Shown: positions 22,800-37,589 of the stretch, piece after piece
Layout of the letters: every line of letters starts with the position of its first letter
Numbering within the stretch: position 1 is the first letter of the stretch
Assembly (NCBI GenBank): GCA_028583685.1
Contig: JAMXIF010000058.1
Location: 10,341,401 to 10,405,400 of the forward strand
Origin: Petaurus breviceps papuanus
Taxonomy: Eukaryota > Chordata > Mammalia > Diprotodontia > Petauridae
Direction: 5' to 3'
DNA: 64,000 nucleotides
Notes under the pieces: generated by a model
What the model saw: only the letters and a program-made list of their open reading frames with translations
Databases searched by the model: none
What the model was told of the DNA's origin: nothing
Translations under genes and position numbers: made by a program

Positions 22800-23640
22800 A
22801 ATCAGAATTTTCACTATGATTAGAAAAAAATGAATATTAAAACAACTTTGAGGTACTACCCTATACCTATCAGACTAGTGAATATGATGGAGAATCAAAA
22901 TGATAAATGTTGAAGGGGATGTGGGAAAATTGGGACACTAATGGATTGTTGGTGGAGTTGTGAACTGATCCAACAATTCTGGAGAGGAAGTTGGAATTAT
23001 GCCCAAAAGGCAACCAAACTCTGCATACTCTTTGATCCAGCAATACTACTACTAGGTCTGTATCCCAAGATATACAAAAAGAGAGGGAAAGGACCTACTT
23101 GTACAAAAATGTCTATAATATCTCTTTCTGTGGTCACAAACAATTAGAAATTGAGATGCCCATCAATTGGAGAATGGCTGAACAAGTTGTGGTATATGGA
23201 TGTAATGGAATACTATTGTTCCATAAGAAATGATGAGCAGGTGGACTTCAGAAAAACCTGGAAAGACTTACATGAACTGATGCAAAGTGATGTGAGCAGA
23301 ACCAGGAGAATGTTGTGCACAATATCAGCAACATTGTATAATGATCAGCTATGAATGACTTAGCTATTTCCAACAATATGATGATCCAAGACAATTACAA
23401 AGGTCTCATGAGGAAAGTCGCTATTCACATCCAGAGAAAGAACTGATGGAGACTGAATACAGACTAAAACAGACTATTTTCACTTTTTATTTTTGTGTCT
23501 GTTTTTTTCTTTTTGCCTATTTCTTCTTTCATGACATTAGGGAGGTGAAGGGGGAGGGAGAAAATTTGGAACTCCAAATTTTTAAATCAATGTTAAAACT
23601 TGTCTTTACATGAAATTAGAAAAAAATATACTATTCTAAA
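22800..23640 (+). mobile_element. L1 3' end (tandem copy B)
   Basis: This repeats, in the same orientation, the L1 interval of copy A: 'cagaattttcactatgatta', 'attgttggtggagttgtgaa', 'aaatgatgagcaggtggact', and a 3' tail. It starts at the same L1 position as copy A to within a few bases. The LTR is absent from this copy. Confidence 0.85.
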
Positions 23641-23830
23641 AAGAATCATAGAATTTTAGACATAGAAGAAACTCCAAATATAATCTAGCCCAAATCTCTT
23701 ATTTTATAGATGAGGCACTTGGATATGATAGAGACAAAATTACTTATCTGTCCACACTGCTAGCTAATGACAAAACCAGGACTCTAAGTCAAGTCTCTTG
23801 AATCCCAATTTATTGTGCCTTCCTTCCAAT
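23641..23830 (+). mobile_element. L3/MIR-like fragment
   Basis: 'aatcatagaattttagacat', 'cccaaatctcttattttata' and 'gctagctaatgacaaaacca' have the order of L3-type tails fused to a MIR-like core in the sense of common mammalian fragments. Weak. Confidence 0.45.
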
Positions 23831-26640
23831 ATATCACACATGGGTAGAAGACCTATGTTTCTACACCATCAAATCAGGAGCAAGACAATTTTAAAGATAT
23901 TGTCCCTTTTTCCCTTTCATACTCCAGTCTTAGCTGTCCCTATCTGAAATCCCTAACTTCAACTAGTGATGAACTTGTAGAGGAAACACAGATGGCTTAC
24001 AGTCACTAGTAGATAGTATGTTTTCAGCTTTCTTACCCTTGTGCATTGCTTTCCATAAACACAATAGGGAGGAAACGTCTCTATTCCAAATGACTGGCCA
24101 TTAAATTCAATTCTTATGAGCATTTGCAGAGTGCTGCTAATGCAGTTCCCCATGTAGAAGTGACTGGGCAGCCTGCTTCAAAGACAATCTTGATAATGTA
24201 TAACAGAAGTTCCTTGGAGTTATTTGGACTATATGCAGATGATCTGTACCTGGCTCTGCTCTGCTGAACATGTGGTGAACAGGAATATCTTTGACTGGCT
24301 GTGTAGCTGGGAACTGAAGGTATATTCAAAACGTACTGGATACCTGGAGCCTTGGCCTCTCCTCTTCATGTGATGTTTTCTCCCTGACTCATAATCCAAT
24401 GAAAAAAGAACCTCCAGTCAGATACTGATGTGAAGCCTGTGAACATGGACCTGGGTCCTTTGCTTCAAAGTTTGTTCTCCGGTTTAAAGTGAAGGACATT
24501 AGATACTACAACCACATGAGTTTTAAAAGATAGGAGAGTAAGCCAAAAGGAAGTCCATAAGAGGACCCTGTGTCATGGTTTGCAGCCAGCAAGTCTAGCT
24601 TTAACATCTCAAGGAGTAACAGGAGGACAGCAAAGTGGTAGCAGGGATGAGGACTCATCCAGAAGTAGGAGGTTTTATTTGGACATGAACTTGGTGGGAT
24701 CATTGATATGTAGAAATGGAATTGTATCTGAGCCCACACTCCCCAGAGACTAAGGTGGTATGGAGAAAGTGTGTCCCAAGGTGTTGGGGAAGATAAGGCA
24801 TATTTGTACTATTGTTTTTACTATATCTTTAAAGTAAATATCCCTTTGTAAGAATTAGTTCATGTTGATTGGTTGGATTCACCTGGGACACTAGTTGGTA
24901 GCTACTAATGGAACGGGAACACTAAATTAGAGGTTTAATCCAATAGCATTAGGGAAGAGACGTTCTAACCCCATAAAGGTACTTCTAGAACCCTGACAGG
25001 GTGATTCAACTATATTTGCTCTGGGAAAATGAGGTCAGAGTACTCACTACATCTAATAGCTTTCAGTTTTGTGGAGGTTTTCCCTTAAATTCTGTACCTG
25101 CTTCCCAAGGGAAGTTTGCATCATGGTGAGTATGAGGCTTATTTGATCACAACTCAACATGAGGAATTCTTCTCTACTTTTAACTTTCTCAAAGAAAGTC
25201 ATATTAGGTTACTCTCAAATAAAGGTTCATTGTAAGTTCAATGCAAAGCCATGATAATGAAGGCAATAAAGATCTCCAAGGTGGACCTACATGGATTTGG
25301 GGTACATTTTCTGAAATTTATCCCATTGCTAATTGTTGAGTCCCTAGACCTGCCTGACTAATTTAATCATTCTGAAGTATAATAATATTATTAATACTAT
25401 TATAAATTATTCATCCTTTTCTCCCCCAACAATGGAGTTTTTCTTTTGCTCAGTTAATTCATTTTTCTCTAATTTTGTAAATTATAAGGCTTCTCGTAAT
25501 TTATCTTTTTTAAAAATAAGGAGGCAGCATTATCTTTTTTTCTCATATTTATAATCTGTTGCTATGGGTGCAGTTATGGAGTCACCAGCAGAGGATTATG
25601 TGATCCAAGAACAGTCAAGGCAGAAAAATTATCTGTAAGAACAAGCAGTACATTAGCATATGTGTATAGGTTTCAACCCACCCCATCCAAACTTTAAGCA
25701 CACCTAGTATTGGAAAGCAGTCCATAAGTACTTACCAACCAGTGTGCTAGGCATGACAGAGTAAGAAGAAGCAAGAAACGTAGTACAATGCCTGGTGCAC
25801 AGTAGGCACTTAATAAATGTTCACTAACTCATGGGATGGACCCTGATCACAAACAATTTGTCCATCTCAAGTTGAGTATGAGCTCAGTAATGAAGGCAAA
25901 GTAGTAGAGCTGCAGAGAACCAGGAAGGAAAGGATTGGACCATGATTTTCCACAAGCAGAGATAGCATTTGGCCATTGTAGGGCATTTAAGGAAAAGATA
26001 GGATGATTATTAGAGACTGTGAATGTAAACTATGACCTTATTGTCTTAAGATACTAAAAAATATTAGAACAAAATCAGGATTGAAAAAAAGGTGAAAATA
26101 TAAGATTTTTTACCATTCAAAATAACTGATCTGAACTACATTAAAATCATGATAAAAAAAAAGGAAAGAAAAGTCTGGGTATCATATTTTTAAAAATCAT
26201 AAGTGGAAACTGCCAAGATCTATGAGAACCAGAGGGCAACATGAAAACAGGAAGAATCAGCTTATCACCTCGTAAAAGAAATCCCCAAATAGAGACAAGA
26301 AACACAAATAGCTATTGCACTGAGCAGGTGCTGAACCACCTGTATTCCTGCCCTCTGGCAGATCACACATCTCACACATCTGCATTGATCTAGGAAATGG
26401 TAAAAGGGGTAATCAGAGTTTTGGTCTTCAGATGAACAAGATGCCTGAAGATCATTGTATCTCACTACAAAAATGTGGCAGTCACAATGTCCCAAGGAGA
26501 TGGCTCTTGTCTTGATAGGGACTTTGAAATACAACCATTCTCTCTATATGTGATTTGCATTAGGCCAATTCAAATTAATGTAAAAAATTCTGAAAGAAAT
26601 CACCATTCCAACGAGACACTATGTCAACTTTACTGTAAAG
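23831..26640. other. Unassigned, with one L2 tail
   Basis: I see no gene over 2.8 kb. An L2-type tail ('caatgcctggtgcacagtag', 'gcacttaataaatgttcact') lies at about 25785-25830. The region 24750-25130 has LTR-like overall texture but no terminal repeats that I could pin down. Confidence 0.45.
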
Positions 26641-26868
26641 TATTATGTGCTCTCTTGCTCTCTCTGTCTCTCTCTGTCTCTCTGTCTCTCTCTCCCTCCC
26701 TGCCTCCCTCCCTCCCTCTTTCTGTCTCTCTCTCTCTCTGTCTCTCTCTCTGTCTCTCTCTGTCTCTCTCTGTCTCTGTCTCTCTCTCTCTGTCTCTGTC
26801 TCTCTGTCTCTCTCCCTCCCTCCCTCCCTCCCTCCCTCCCTCTTTCTGTCTCTCTCTCTGTCTCTCCC
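26641..26868. repeat. CT-rich compound microsatellite (TCTG/TC/CCCT)n
   Basis: About 230 bases of nearly pure pyrimidine plus G steps, with (CCCT)n blocks at about 26690-26717 and 26813-26840. It produces the serine/leucine-rich and arginine/glutamate-rich open frames on both strands, which are not genes. Confidence 0.95.
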
Positions 26869-27562
26869 CCCCACCACTCCTGCCACTTGACTCACCTCCC
26901 ACTCTCACACCCTTCCAAATAAAATAAAATAAATCCCTCCAATTGAAAGCACCACAATGGAGGTCCAGAGAGACTACCACCACTACCACCACCACCACCA
27001 CCAGAGTGATGGCATGGCTTGAGACCTGCAGCAGTGAGAGAGGAGACCTCTGCTCTGCTACTCAACTACATATCCTGCCTGAGGGTCTGTTAGCCCTTGG
27101 ATACTACCTATGCCTGTCCCCTCCTCTGTCAGGCCGCAATGTGTCTGCTCCCCTACTCCTGCGTGTTCCTCCTCCTCTTCTTGTTTCTCTGTTGTCAGCC
27201 CCCATGTGTCCTTGAACCATGTGCCAGCCTCCTCTCTAGGCCCCCTTCCTGCCACCTTCACTCTCTTCCTTCCCCAATTTGGTGGGCAAATTTGCATTAC
27301 ATAAAAATCTCTTTAGGTAGAGGTCTGCAGAATGGTCTACTTACATAAAGCAAGAAATGTCTGTATTGTAGAGATTGTTGTTTCTTTTTTCCACTGACTC
27401 TAATTTATAGCCCCATCTCTGGAAAGTACTGCTCCTTTGAAACCAGAGGCTCAAGAGACTAATAACAAGTTTCTTCCAGTCTCCAGGAATCATCTCTCCA
27501 CCATTTCTTTCCATATCTCTCAGTCTCTTGATCTAGCTAGGGTTTTTTTTTTCATCTGCTGC
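26869..27562. other. Unassigned, C/T-rich
   Basis: A (CAC)n run lies at about 26977-27002. Overlapping 60-90-codon frames on both strands show composition bias and no domain. No gene supported. Confidence 0.45.
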
Positions 27563-29377
27563 CTTGCTTTCCTTTTTTAATAAAATTCAATTTATTTTTT
27601 GTTATATTTTAAATTCTGAACTCCCTCCCCACCTCACACCAAAGAAAGCTACCATTTGCCACAAAGATATATGTGTGTATGTATATATGTATATGTGTAT
27701 ATATATGTGCGTATATATATATTCTGCTCACTTCACTCTTTATTATTTCATGCAAGTCATGACCTTTTTCTAAAATCAACTAGTTCATCATTTCTTACAG
27801 TATGATAGTATTCCATCACAATCATATAGCACGACTTGTTTATCCATTCACCCAACTGGTGGGCATCCCCTCAATTTCCAGTGCTTTCCCACCAGAAAGA
27901 GAGCTGCTATAAATATTTAGAACATATAGGCTCTTTTCCTTTTTCCCCTGATCACCTTGGGAAACACACCTTTGGGCATAGTTCCAGATTGCTCTTCCAA
28001 ATGGTTGTATCAGTTCACAGTTCCACCAATAGTGTATTGCTGTCCCAAATTTTCCACATCCCCTCCAACATTTGTCATTCCACCTTCTATCATTTTAGTC
28101 AATCTAATTGGTGTGAGATGGTATCTCAAAGTTGTTTCAATGTGCATTTCTCTAATCAATAATTATGTTTTTCATATGACTATATATAGTTTTGATTTCT
28201 TCATAAAAAACTACCTGACATATCCTTTGATGTTTATCAATTGGTGAATGACTCATATTCTTATAAATATGACAAAGTTCTCTATAAATATTTGAAAATT
28301 GAAACCTTTATCCAAGAAACTATCTATAAAAATGTTTACCCAATTTTCTGCCTTCCTTCTAATCTTGGCTACATTAGTTTTATTTATATAAAAACTCTTT
28401 AATTTAATGTAATCAAAATTATCCATTTTACATCTCACAATGCTATCTCTTGGTTATTTATAAATTCTTCTCCTATCCATAAGTCTGATAGGTAATATGT
28501 TCCATGTTCTTCTGATTTTCTTATGATATCTCCCTTTATTTCTAGTTATTTTTAACTTATCTTGGTAAATAGTGTGACATATTGGTCTATACCCAATTTC
28601 TGCCAGACTGCTTTCTAGTTTCCCAACAATTTTTATCAGTTAGTATATTCTCATCCCCAAAGCTTAAATCTTTACATTAATCAAACAGAAGGTTACTATA
28701 ATTATTTGCTACTGTGTATTGTATGTCTACTCTGTTATACTGATCCACCTTTCTATTTCTTAAAGTACTAGTTTGGATGATTACTGCCTTAAAATATAGT
28801 TTAAAATCTGGTACTGTTAAACCTCCTTCCTTTACATTTTTTTCATTAATTCTTTTGATATTCTTGACCTTTTGTTCATCGAAATGAATTTTGTTATTAT
28901 TTTTCCTAGCTCAATAAAATTTTTTTGGTAATTTAATTGGGATGGCTTTGAAAAAGTAGTTTAGTTTGGGTAGAATGTAATTTTTATTATATTTGGCTTC
29001 TCCCATCCATGAATAATTAATATTTCTCCAGTTATTTAAATCTGACTTTATTTGTATAAAAAGTACTTTATAATTATATTCATGTAGTTTCTGGGTTTCT
29101 CTTGGTAGGTATACTCCCAATGAATTGTATATTGCCTACAGTTATTTTAAATGAGATATCTCTTACCACCTCTTCTTGCAGGGTTTTGTTGGTGATATAT
29201 AGAAATGCTGATGATTTATGTGGGTTTAGTTTATATTCTACTACTTAACTAAAATTATTGTTTCAACCAACTTTTTAGCTGAATCTCTAGGATTTTCCAA
29301 GTATATCATCTGCAAAAAAAGATACTTTTACTATCTTGTTGCCCATTCTGAATCCTTCTACTTCTTTTTCTTTTCTT

Positions 29378-30287
29378 TTTTTTAATTTTTAAAAATGTTT
29401 GGAATTATGTACAACTTTGATACAGTTTCTGGGTGCTAAGAGATACCCGTAGCCACTTCATGTAAACCAGTTACAATGTCTATCTAGAAGCACTTTTGAG
29501 AAGCTATGTGATCAGAAGCCAATTAAACCTAATGAGGGTAATCGACACCACAAAAGAGAGGTGTTTCATTTAAAGGTGTTTCCCCTACTCTATGGTATTC
29601 ACATGGAGACAGAATATGGTACAGTTTCATTCATCATCTTCTTCATCATCATCCTCCTCCTTGTCTTCCTCATCTTCCTTCTCTACCATTTTCCGGGCAG
29701 TTTTAGCCGCCCCCTTTGCCCCATCGAACTTCCCTTTCGACTTAAATCTGCAACATCCTTCTCGTATTTCTCCTTCAGTTTGGCTGCCTTATTATTATAA
29801 GATTGCTTCTCATTGTTACTCAGATTGTTCCATATTTCGCCAAGTTTCTTTGCCACATCTCCAATGGATATGCCAAGGTTTGTAGACTTGAATGAAATTC
29901 TGAACAGAACAGGAAGAAGCCGGACAGTGGCCATTTAGGTGCATTAGGATCCTTCTTCTTTTTGCCACCCTCTTCTGGTCCATAGTCTTCCATTTCTCTA
30001 TCATATTGTACCTTATCAATTTGGCCATCTCATCAAACTTGGACTTCTCTTTCCCTGACATAGTCTTCCACCTCTCCAAACACTTTTTAGAAAACTCTGC
30101 AAAGTTAACAGGAACCTCTGGATTCTTCTTCTTATGTTCTTCCCAGGAAGTTTGCACAAAGAAGGTGGTTTCTTGGGGTCACCTTTAGTCATGGTGAACT
30201 CTGTATTGTTCAGTCTGGGCAGGGCAGGGCACGACGCTCAGCTAAGCACTCCCCCAACCTCAGGCTAGCTGACCAGGAGAGTAGCCT
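29378..30287 (-). pseudogene. HMGB3P: HMGB3 processed pseudogene (retrocopy)
   Basis: The coding remnant runs on the minus strand from ATG at 30192 to a stop at 29627-29629, about 566 bases against about 600 for HMGB3. HMGB proteins are nuclear DNA-bending factors with two HMG boxes and an acidic tail. Diagnostic HMGB3 residues are visible: [20 protein letters not shown] and [16 protein letters not shown] in box [17 protein letters not shown] and [15 protein letters not shown] in box B; HMGB1 and HMGB2 differ here. The acidic tail is present at 29628-29690. No introns interrupt it. About ten codons are missing after the start, and frame changes fall between the boxes near 29900-29990. The 3' untranslated part ends in a T-run (29376-29383). 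A 16-base target repeat 'ttctttttcttttctt' flanks it (29362-29377, 30288-30303). Not functional. Confidence 0.92.
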
Positions 30288-30303
30288 TTCTTTTTCTTTT
30301 CTT

Positions 30304-30308
30304 AATGA
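30304..30308 (-). other. Five-base L1 remnant between two insertions
   Basis: Only aatga of the L1 remains between the right repeat of the HMGB3 copy and the left repeat of the SINE. Confidence 0.6.
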
Positions 30309-30322
30309 TTTTACTAGCACTT

Positions 30323-30543
30323 CTTTTTTTAAAATAATTCTTTTTTTTTAATGCAGTTGTTTTATTTATTTATTTATTTTTACTTTTTGGAGGGCAATTG
30401 GGGTTAAGTGACTTGCCCAAGGTCACATGGCTAGGTTTTGTGTGTGTGTGTGTGTGTGTGTGTTGTGTCTGAGGTAAAATTTGAACTCAGGTCCTCCTGA
30501 CTCCAGGGCCGGTGCTCTATTCACTGCACCACCTAGCCGCCCC
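30323..30543 (-). mobile_element. Marsupial tRNA-type SINE with (TG)n, minus strand
   Basis: A T-rich tail (30323-30390) leads into 'gcaattggggttaagtgact', 'tgcccaaggtcacatggcta', a (TG)n run at 30437-30462, and the head complement 'ctgcaccacctagccgcccc'. The target repeat is 'ttttactagcactt' (30309-30322 and 30544-30557). Confidence 0.88.
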
Positions 30544-30557
30544 TTTTACTAGCACTT

Positions 30558-32417
<1,860 letters not shown>

Positions 32418-33892
32418 TTTTACTAGTACTTCTAATACAATATTAGATAATATTGGTGTTAATGGATATCCTTGTTTTATTTCTGATCTTATTGGGAAGG
32501 CTTCTAACTTATCTCCATTAAAAATAATGCTTGCTGATGGTTTTAGGTAGATGCTTCTTATTGTTTTAAGGAAAAATCCACTTATACCTATGTTTTCAAG
32601 TGTTTTTAATGAGAATACGTGTTGTATTTTGTCAAAAGCTTTTTCTACATCTATTGATATCATTATAACAATTTTTTATCATAACTTTCAGGTAGTTCAA
32701 CAATTCTTATACTGTTTCTCAATCTATTCTTCTAGTCAGTTTTTCTAATGAGATTTTAAAGATTCTCTCTCTTTTTTTTATTCTTTTGGTTTTGTTTTCT
32801 TGGTGTCTTATGAAATCTTTAGCTTCCTTTTCCCCAATTCTATATTTTAAAGACTTATTTTCTTTTATACATTTTTGGATCTCTTTTTCTAAGTAATTTA
32901 CTCTCTTTTCATAATTTTCTTGATTTTCTTGCATTGCTCTATTTTTTCTAATTTTTTTCTAAACATCTTTTATTTGATTTTAAAAGTCCTTTTTAAGCTC
33001 TTCCAAGAACCATTTTTGGGTTTGTGACCATATGACATTTTTCTTTGAAACAGAAGTAGTTGTTTTAACTTCACTATCAAACTCTTCTGAGTTTGAACCC
33101 AGATCTTCTCTATCACCACAATGGCTATCTATTGTTGGGTTCTTTCTCTTTTGCTTACTCTTTTTTTAAAGTGGCTTATTTTTTGGCTGTTAACTTTGTG
33201 TTAGAGTTGGGCTTTTGTCCCAAGATATAGAGGAAAATGTCTCAAGCTTCAAGTTTTTGTGAAATTGTTTTCTGATCTCAGATCTCTATGTCCCCAAGCC
33301 TCAATCAGGGACCCCAGCAACACTGTCACCACAAAGTCTCTTACTCGCTCCTGTGGCAACAAGCTCCAGCTCCTCCCTCTGCCCTGGCACCAAAACTAGG
33401 AAGTCTGCTCTCCTGCAAGTACCCACAGCCAGCAGGGCCCTACCCTCTGTGACCCATACTCACTAGTCTCCTCTGCTGCAGCCACAGACCAGGAGCACAT
33501 CTAGTCAGCATGAACGGGCCTGGCATCCTCTAACAACAGAGGTTCCTTCAATCTTCCCCTATTCAGATGTCTGACTCCCTTACTGTCTGTGGGGCAAAAG
33601 TTTCTGAAGCTGCCAGCAGACACAGCTGCCTCTGGGGCTTGTTATGTGTTGATTCAGGGATACCTGCCCAGAGGTATACACACTTCAGTCAGGCCAAATC
33701 ACTACAGAAGGAGGTCAAGTATTTCCTAGCATTGTCCCAAGCTGCCTTAGGCTAGACTCCTGCTTTACCCCAACTTTGATTATTTCTGCCACTTATTTTA
33801 AATTGGGGGGGCAGGGGAAGAGATTTGGGAGAATCAGGTAATTTCCCGACTTGTTCCACCATCTTCCCAGAATCCTCTCTTGCTTTCTTTTT

Positions 33893-35645
33893 AAAACCTC
33901 TTCTTGTTGCAGAACTTAAATGCCAGTCACCTATGTCTATTCCAGAAAAGCCCTTGTACCTGTGAAATTTGGGTGAGGAGATAGGCAGATTCTAATTACT
34001 AAAATAGGTTTGGAGAATTCTTTGTAGATTGTGTATTTCAATTGAATTCAACAACAACAACAACATATTCAATGTCTTCTGTGAGAAAGGGACTATGGAG
34101 GGTCAGACACAGTCCACAGTCCCTGCCCTCACAGAGCCTGTCATCTAGTAAGGGAGATAAGACACATTAGGGTACAAAGTAGAGTATGACTAATATAATC
34201 AAGAATGAAAAGCAAAATTACAATAACAACAATTCAGAGATAAGGGATATTATTTCCATCTCTCCCATCAGCCAAGCTAACCAAAGATTGCTAGAGAGAC
34301 TATAGCTTAAACTTCATTCAACAATTTTCTTCTTTTTAACAATGTTTATCCTAACTCCGTGTCTTGGAACCAGGTTTTGCCTTCTTTAAACCAATTCTGA
34401 GGCAAGGAAGAAGGTTGGATTCTGGTCCCTATTTGGCATTAAGCTACATGATCACAGCTACATGATCACCTTAGTGCCCACAAACATCCTAAAAAAATTA
34501 CATGGGAAATCCATTGCTCAGGATAAAAGAACTAGAAAAGCCTGTACTGTAGGAAGGAGCAGAGCTTTTGAAGTCTATGAAAGAAAGGAATATTTACTAA
34601 GACTGAGTAACATGGGGGGGATGGGGAAGGGGGAGAATGTACATGAAGAAATATAAAGGAGGCCGCAAACTTTCTTCTATTTATTAGTCAGACTCTAAAG
34701 AGAACCCCGCTGGCAAGAACATTGTCAGAGCTGGCATAAATAAAGGTAGTTACTGGGAAAGGATTAACAAGTAATGTTGGACATTGATTTTTACACTATA
34801 CATCCCGCTACCATGTTTCATGAATATGTCTTGAGACCAGTTTTACTTCATCTGGATTCACATGAGGCAATTCATTTCTTCTAGATACACAGTGGGTAAT
34901 TCTTTCCCTCATGCTTGTAAATGAATAGTTTAATTAGCATCTTAATTTGATCTTTAAACAAGGACAGGGGGAAAAACCCCAACATGAAATGGTACATTAT
35001 TTTCAGAAAAAAAATATTCTAAACAATCACTTTATACCCAATGTTTAAACAGGCAGATGATGTTGAAAGAAAAGCCATCTATTAAATACTATTTCTGACA
35101 ATTAGGAAGGTTTCTAATGTTTATGTTAGAGAGGGAAGTAATACAAAAGTAACTGAAAACATGCCAGAATAATTAACAGCTCTTGGCTCATTTAAATTAT
35201 GTGCACATTCCATTTTAAGTGTTGAAAGAAAAAACTGAAATGTATTCAGGAGTCTCTTTTTTTCTGTCCTTGGAAGAAAATTGATGCCCCACTGCTAGGT
35301 GTTGATAAGAAAAATTAGAAGAATCTGTTTTCTCATCATCTTCAAAAGTCTTTTCTTGGAAAACATATCTTCTTGGCTGTTTTTCAGACTCGCCTCTACA
35401 GGAATCAAAACCAAGAAATAATAGCAACAACACAGTTCTTTGAATATAAGGCACCTTCCCTCCATGGAATTTGCAGACTTTTTTATATTAAAAAAAAAAA
35501 GAAATCTGTCCAACTATGTTAGCTTCCCTTACCACCAGTACCCAAAAGACTGATAATCAAATGATCCACCCTCCCAAACACCTTAAAAGCAGCAGCGTTT
35601 CCAGCAAAGTAACTAAATGTTGCATTTCAGGACAAATTGAGAGTA
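33893..35645. other. Unassigned, with a short piece of a long ancient repeat
   Basis: A (CAA)n run lies at about 34050-34066. About 34075-34200 resembles the head of the long ancient repeat ('gtccctgccctcacagagcc', 'gtcatctagtaagggagata'). I see no gene in the rest; frames of 60-79 codons have no recognisable motif. Confidence 0.45.
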
Positions 35646-36345
35646 TGTATTTTTATACATTTCTAAATGCCTATGTGTCAGACACTGGTCTAGGTGTTAA
35701 AGACAAGAGTGAAACAAGTTCTCGATCTGAAGGACCTTAGACTTTACCAAGGAGAGACAATGTAATGAAAACCACACAAAGTAATTACAAAGTAATTGGT
35801 AGGGTGTGGAGGATACATCAGAGAGAGATGGATTCAGGGAGACTAGTTAAGAGGTGACTGCAATCATCCAGTGGACTGGTGACAAAGGCCTGAATTAGGG
35901 TAGTTAGGGGATGAAAGGCAAGAAAGTGATAGATAAAAGCTGTAAAAACAGTTTAGCAAGACTTGGTAACTGATTGGATGGAGTGTGGGGAATGAGTGAA
36001 TGAGAATGAAGAGTTTAGAATGACTCCTAGTTTGTGAACTACCCTCAGCAGAAATAATGAGGCTAGGAGGAAGAGAGAGGTTTAGAAGTTCTATTTGGGA
36101 AATTTTGAGTTTGAGATGCCTAAGGGACATCCAAGTAAAGATAACCAAAGGCAGTTGAGGATATAGGACTAGACTCAAGAGAGAAAAGAGAGCTGTATAG
36201 GTACATTTGAAAGTTGTGGGCATAGAGAGAACAACAGAATCTAGGGTAGCTGATGAGATCACCAGTAGGGAGAAAAGAAAAAGCACCTAGGACAGAGTCC
36301 TACAGTATGTACACACTTCTGAAACCGAGGAGCCATCAGACACAT
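35646..36345 (+). mobile_element. Long ancient mammalian repeat
   Basis: 'cagacactggtctaggtgtt', 'gactgcaatcatccagtgga', 'agaatgactcctagtttgtg' and 'gatgcctaagggacatccaa' follow the order of an old long repeat widely seen in mammals. I do not know its database name. The minus frame of 140 codons is a shadow of the repeat. Confidence 0.6.
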
Positions 36346-36879
36346 AGCAAAAGCACAGTCAGAGTACTGTCATGAAAGTCATACCAGATTGAAAGAAAAC
36401 CATGACTGTAACAAGGGCTGGGTAAGCAAGGCCTTGCTCTAGAGCATCAAATTTAGGAAGCAATGACATCCCTTGCAGTCTTTTCAATAAAAAAAGAACA
36501 GAATTCATTTTCTGACTAGAAAAAAAAATGATTAGTTAAAATAAGAAGCTAGCAGATGGTGAATTAGGGTGAGCTCCTCCTCTGCTGTATCCTGATTCTC
36601 CCCCTCCCTTTCCTTCCCCTCCCCTTCTGTTTTCCCTGTCATTAGTCAATGAAGGCTACATTTCACCCCATTTGACCCCAGGTATGCATGGTTTCTTATG
36701 TTTGCCTTGAGTGCAAAAAGGCCCTTGTTAGGACTCAGCAAGAAGTAGAAGTAGAACACAAATTGATTTTCAATCTTGATGAATGAAATAGGGAGCACTG
36801 GTCATTGTGCAATTTTAAAATAGATGGAATCTTGATGGCAGGAAATTTGGTCTCAATATATTGGGAAAAACACTTAAGA
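36346..36879. other. Unassigned
   Basis: I see no gene and no repeat I can name. Confidence 0.4.
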
Positions 36880-37020
36880 GCTACTCTGACCCAAAGATGA
36901 TGTCATTAAAGCTTTGTCACTTTCTATCTGTGTGACCATTTCCTCATGCATAGACTGAGGGGCTTGGAATGGGTGACCTCTAAAGCCTTTTCCAGCTCTA
37001 ACATTCTTTGGGTGTGTGAG
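36880..37020 (+). mobile_element. MIR SINE fragment
   Basis: 'tttctatctgtgtgaccatt' and 'ggcttggaatgggtgacctc' followed by 'ttttccagctctaacattct' is the 3' half of a MIR. Confidence 0.65.
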
Positions 37021-37239
37021 CCCATGAGCTACCTCCCTGTTTCACCATCAGGGCAGATCATAATGTGCTAATGTCAGAGACCACAAAAAACAAAAGCAAT
37101 GTCATGAGGTGCCAGTTCATCGAATGTTCCACTGTCTTTATGTTCTCACTGATGGTGAGAGGGTGAGTAAAAACCTGGAATACAAGTTAGGCTAAAATAA
37201 ATCAATGCAATTATCCAAATGACTCAAGAAGACAGGACA

Positions 37240-37391
37240 GAAAGCAAGGAAGGAAGGAAGGAAAGAAGGAAGGAACGAACGAATGAACGAACGAATGAAT
37301 GAAGGAGGAAGGAGGAACGAAGGAAGAAAGGAAGGAAGGAGGAAGGAAGAGAAGGAGGAAGGAAAGAAAGAGGGAGGAGGGAGGAAGGAAA
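37240..37391. repeat. (GGAA/GAAC/GAAT)n tract
   Basis: Tetranucleotide repeats of gga-a, with GAAC and GAAT variants near 37274-37303. It explains the open frames on both strands. Confidence 0.95.
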
Positions 37392-37399
37392 GACATATT

Positions 37400-37575
37400 T
37401 TCTAAGTCCTGGGAGGTGGGTCTTATTTTACCTCGTTTTATAGTTCAGGAAACTAAGGTAAACAGGGTAACTTGCACAGGGTCATACAGGTAGCAAATAT
37501 CTGAGGTTAATTTGAACTCAGGCCTTCCTGATTCCCAGCCCAGTGTTCTATCTATTATGCCACCTCCATGGGGGT
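37400..37575 (-). mobile_element. Marsupial SINE fragment, minus strand
   Basis: 'gttcaggaaactaaggtaaa', 'gggtcatacaggtagcaaat' and 'tgaactcaggccttcctgat' are the reverse of the SINE core and tRNA part. Confidence 0.75.
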
Positions 37576-37589
37576 GGAGGGATAGAAAG

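Noticed and set aside
24750-25130. Another LTR
   Set aside because: The texture is LTR-like, but I found no terminal repeat, TATA or target duplication that I could trust.
26575-27001. Frames of 81-150 codons on both strands
   Set aside because: Produced by the CT-rich tract at 26641-26868.
29627-30192. HMGB3 remnant as a working gene
   Set aside because: Missing start region and frame changes between the boxes; intronless with target repeat.
35864-36286. Minus-strand 140-codon frame, leucine- and serine-rich
   Set aside because: Antisense of a long ancient repeat.
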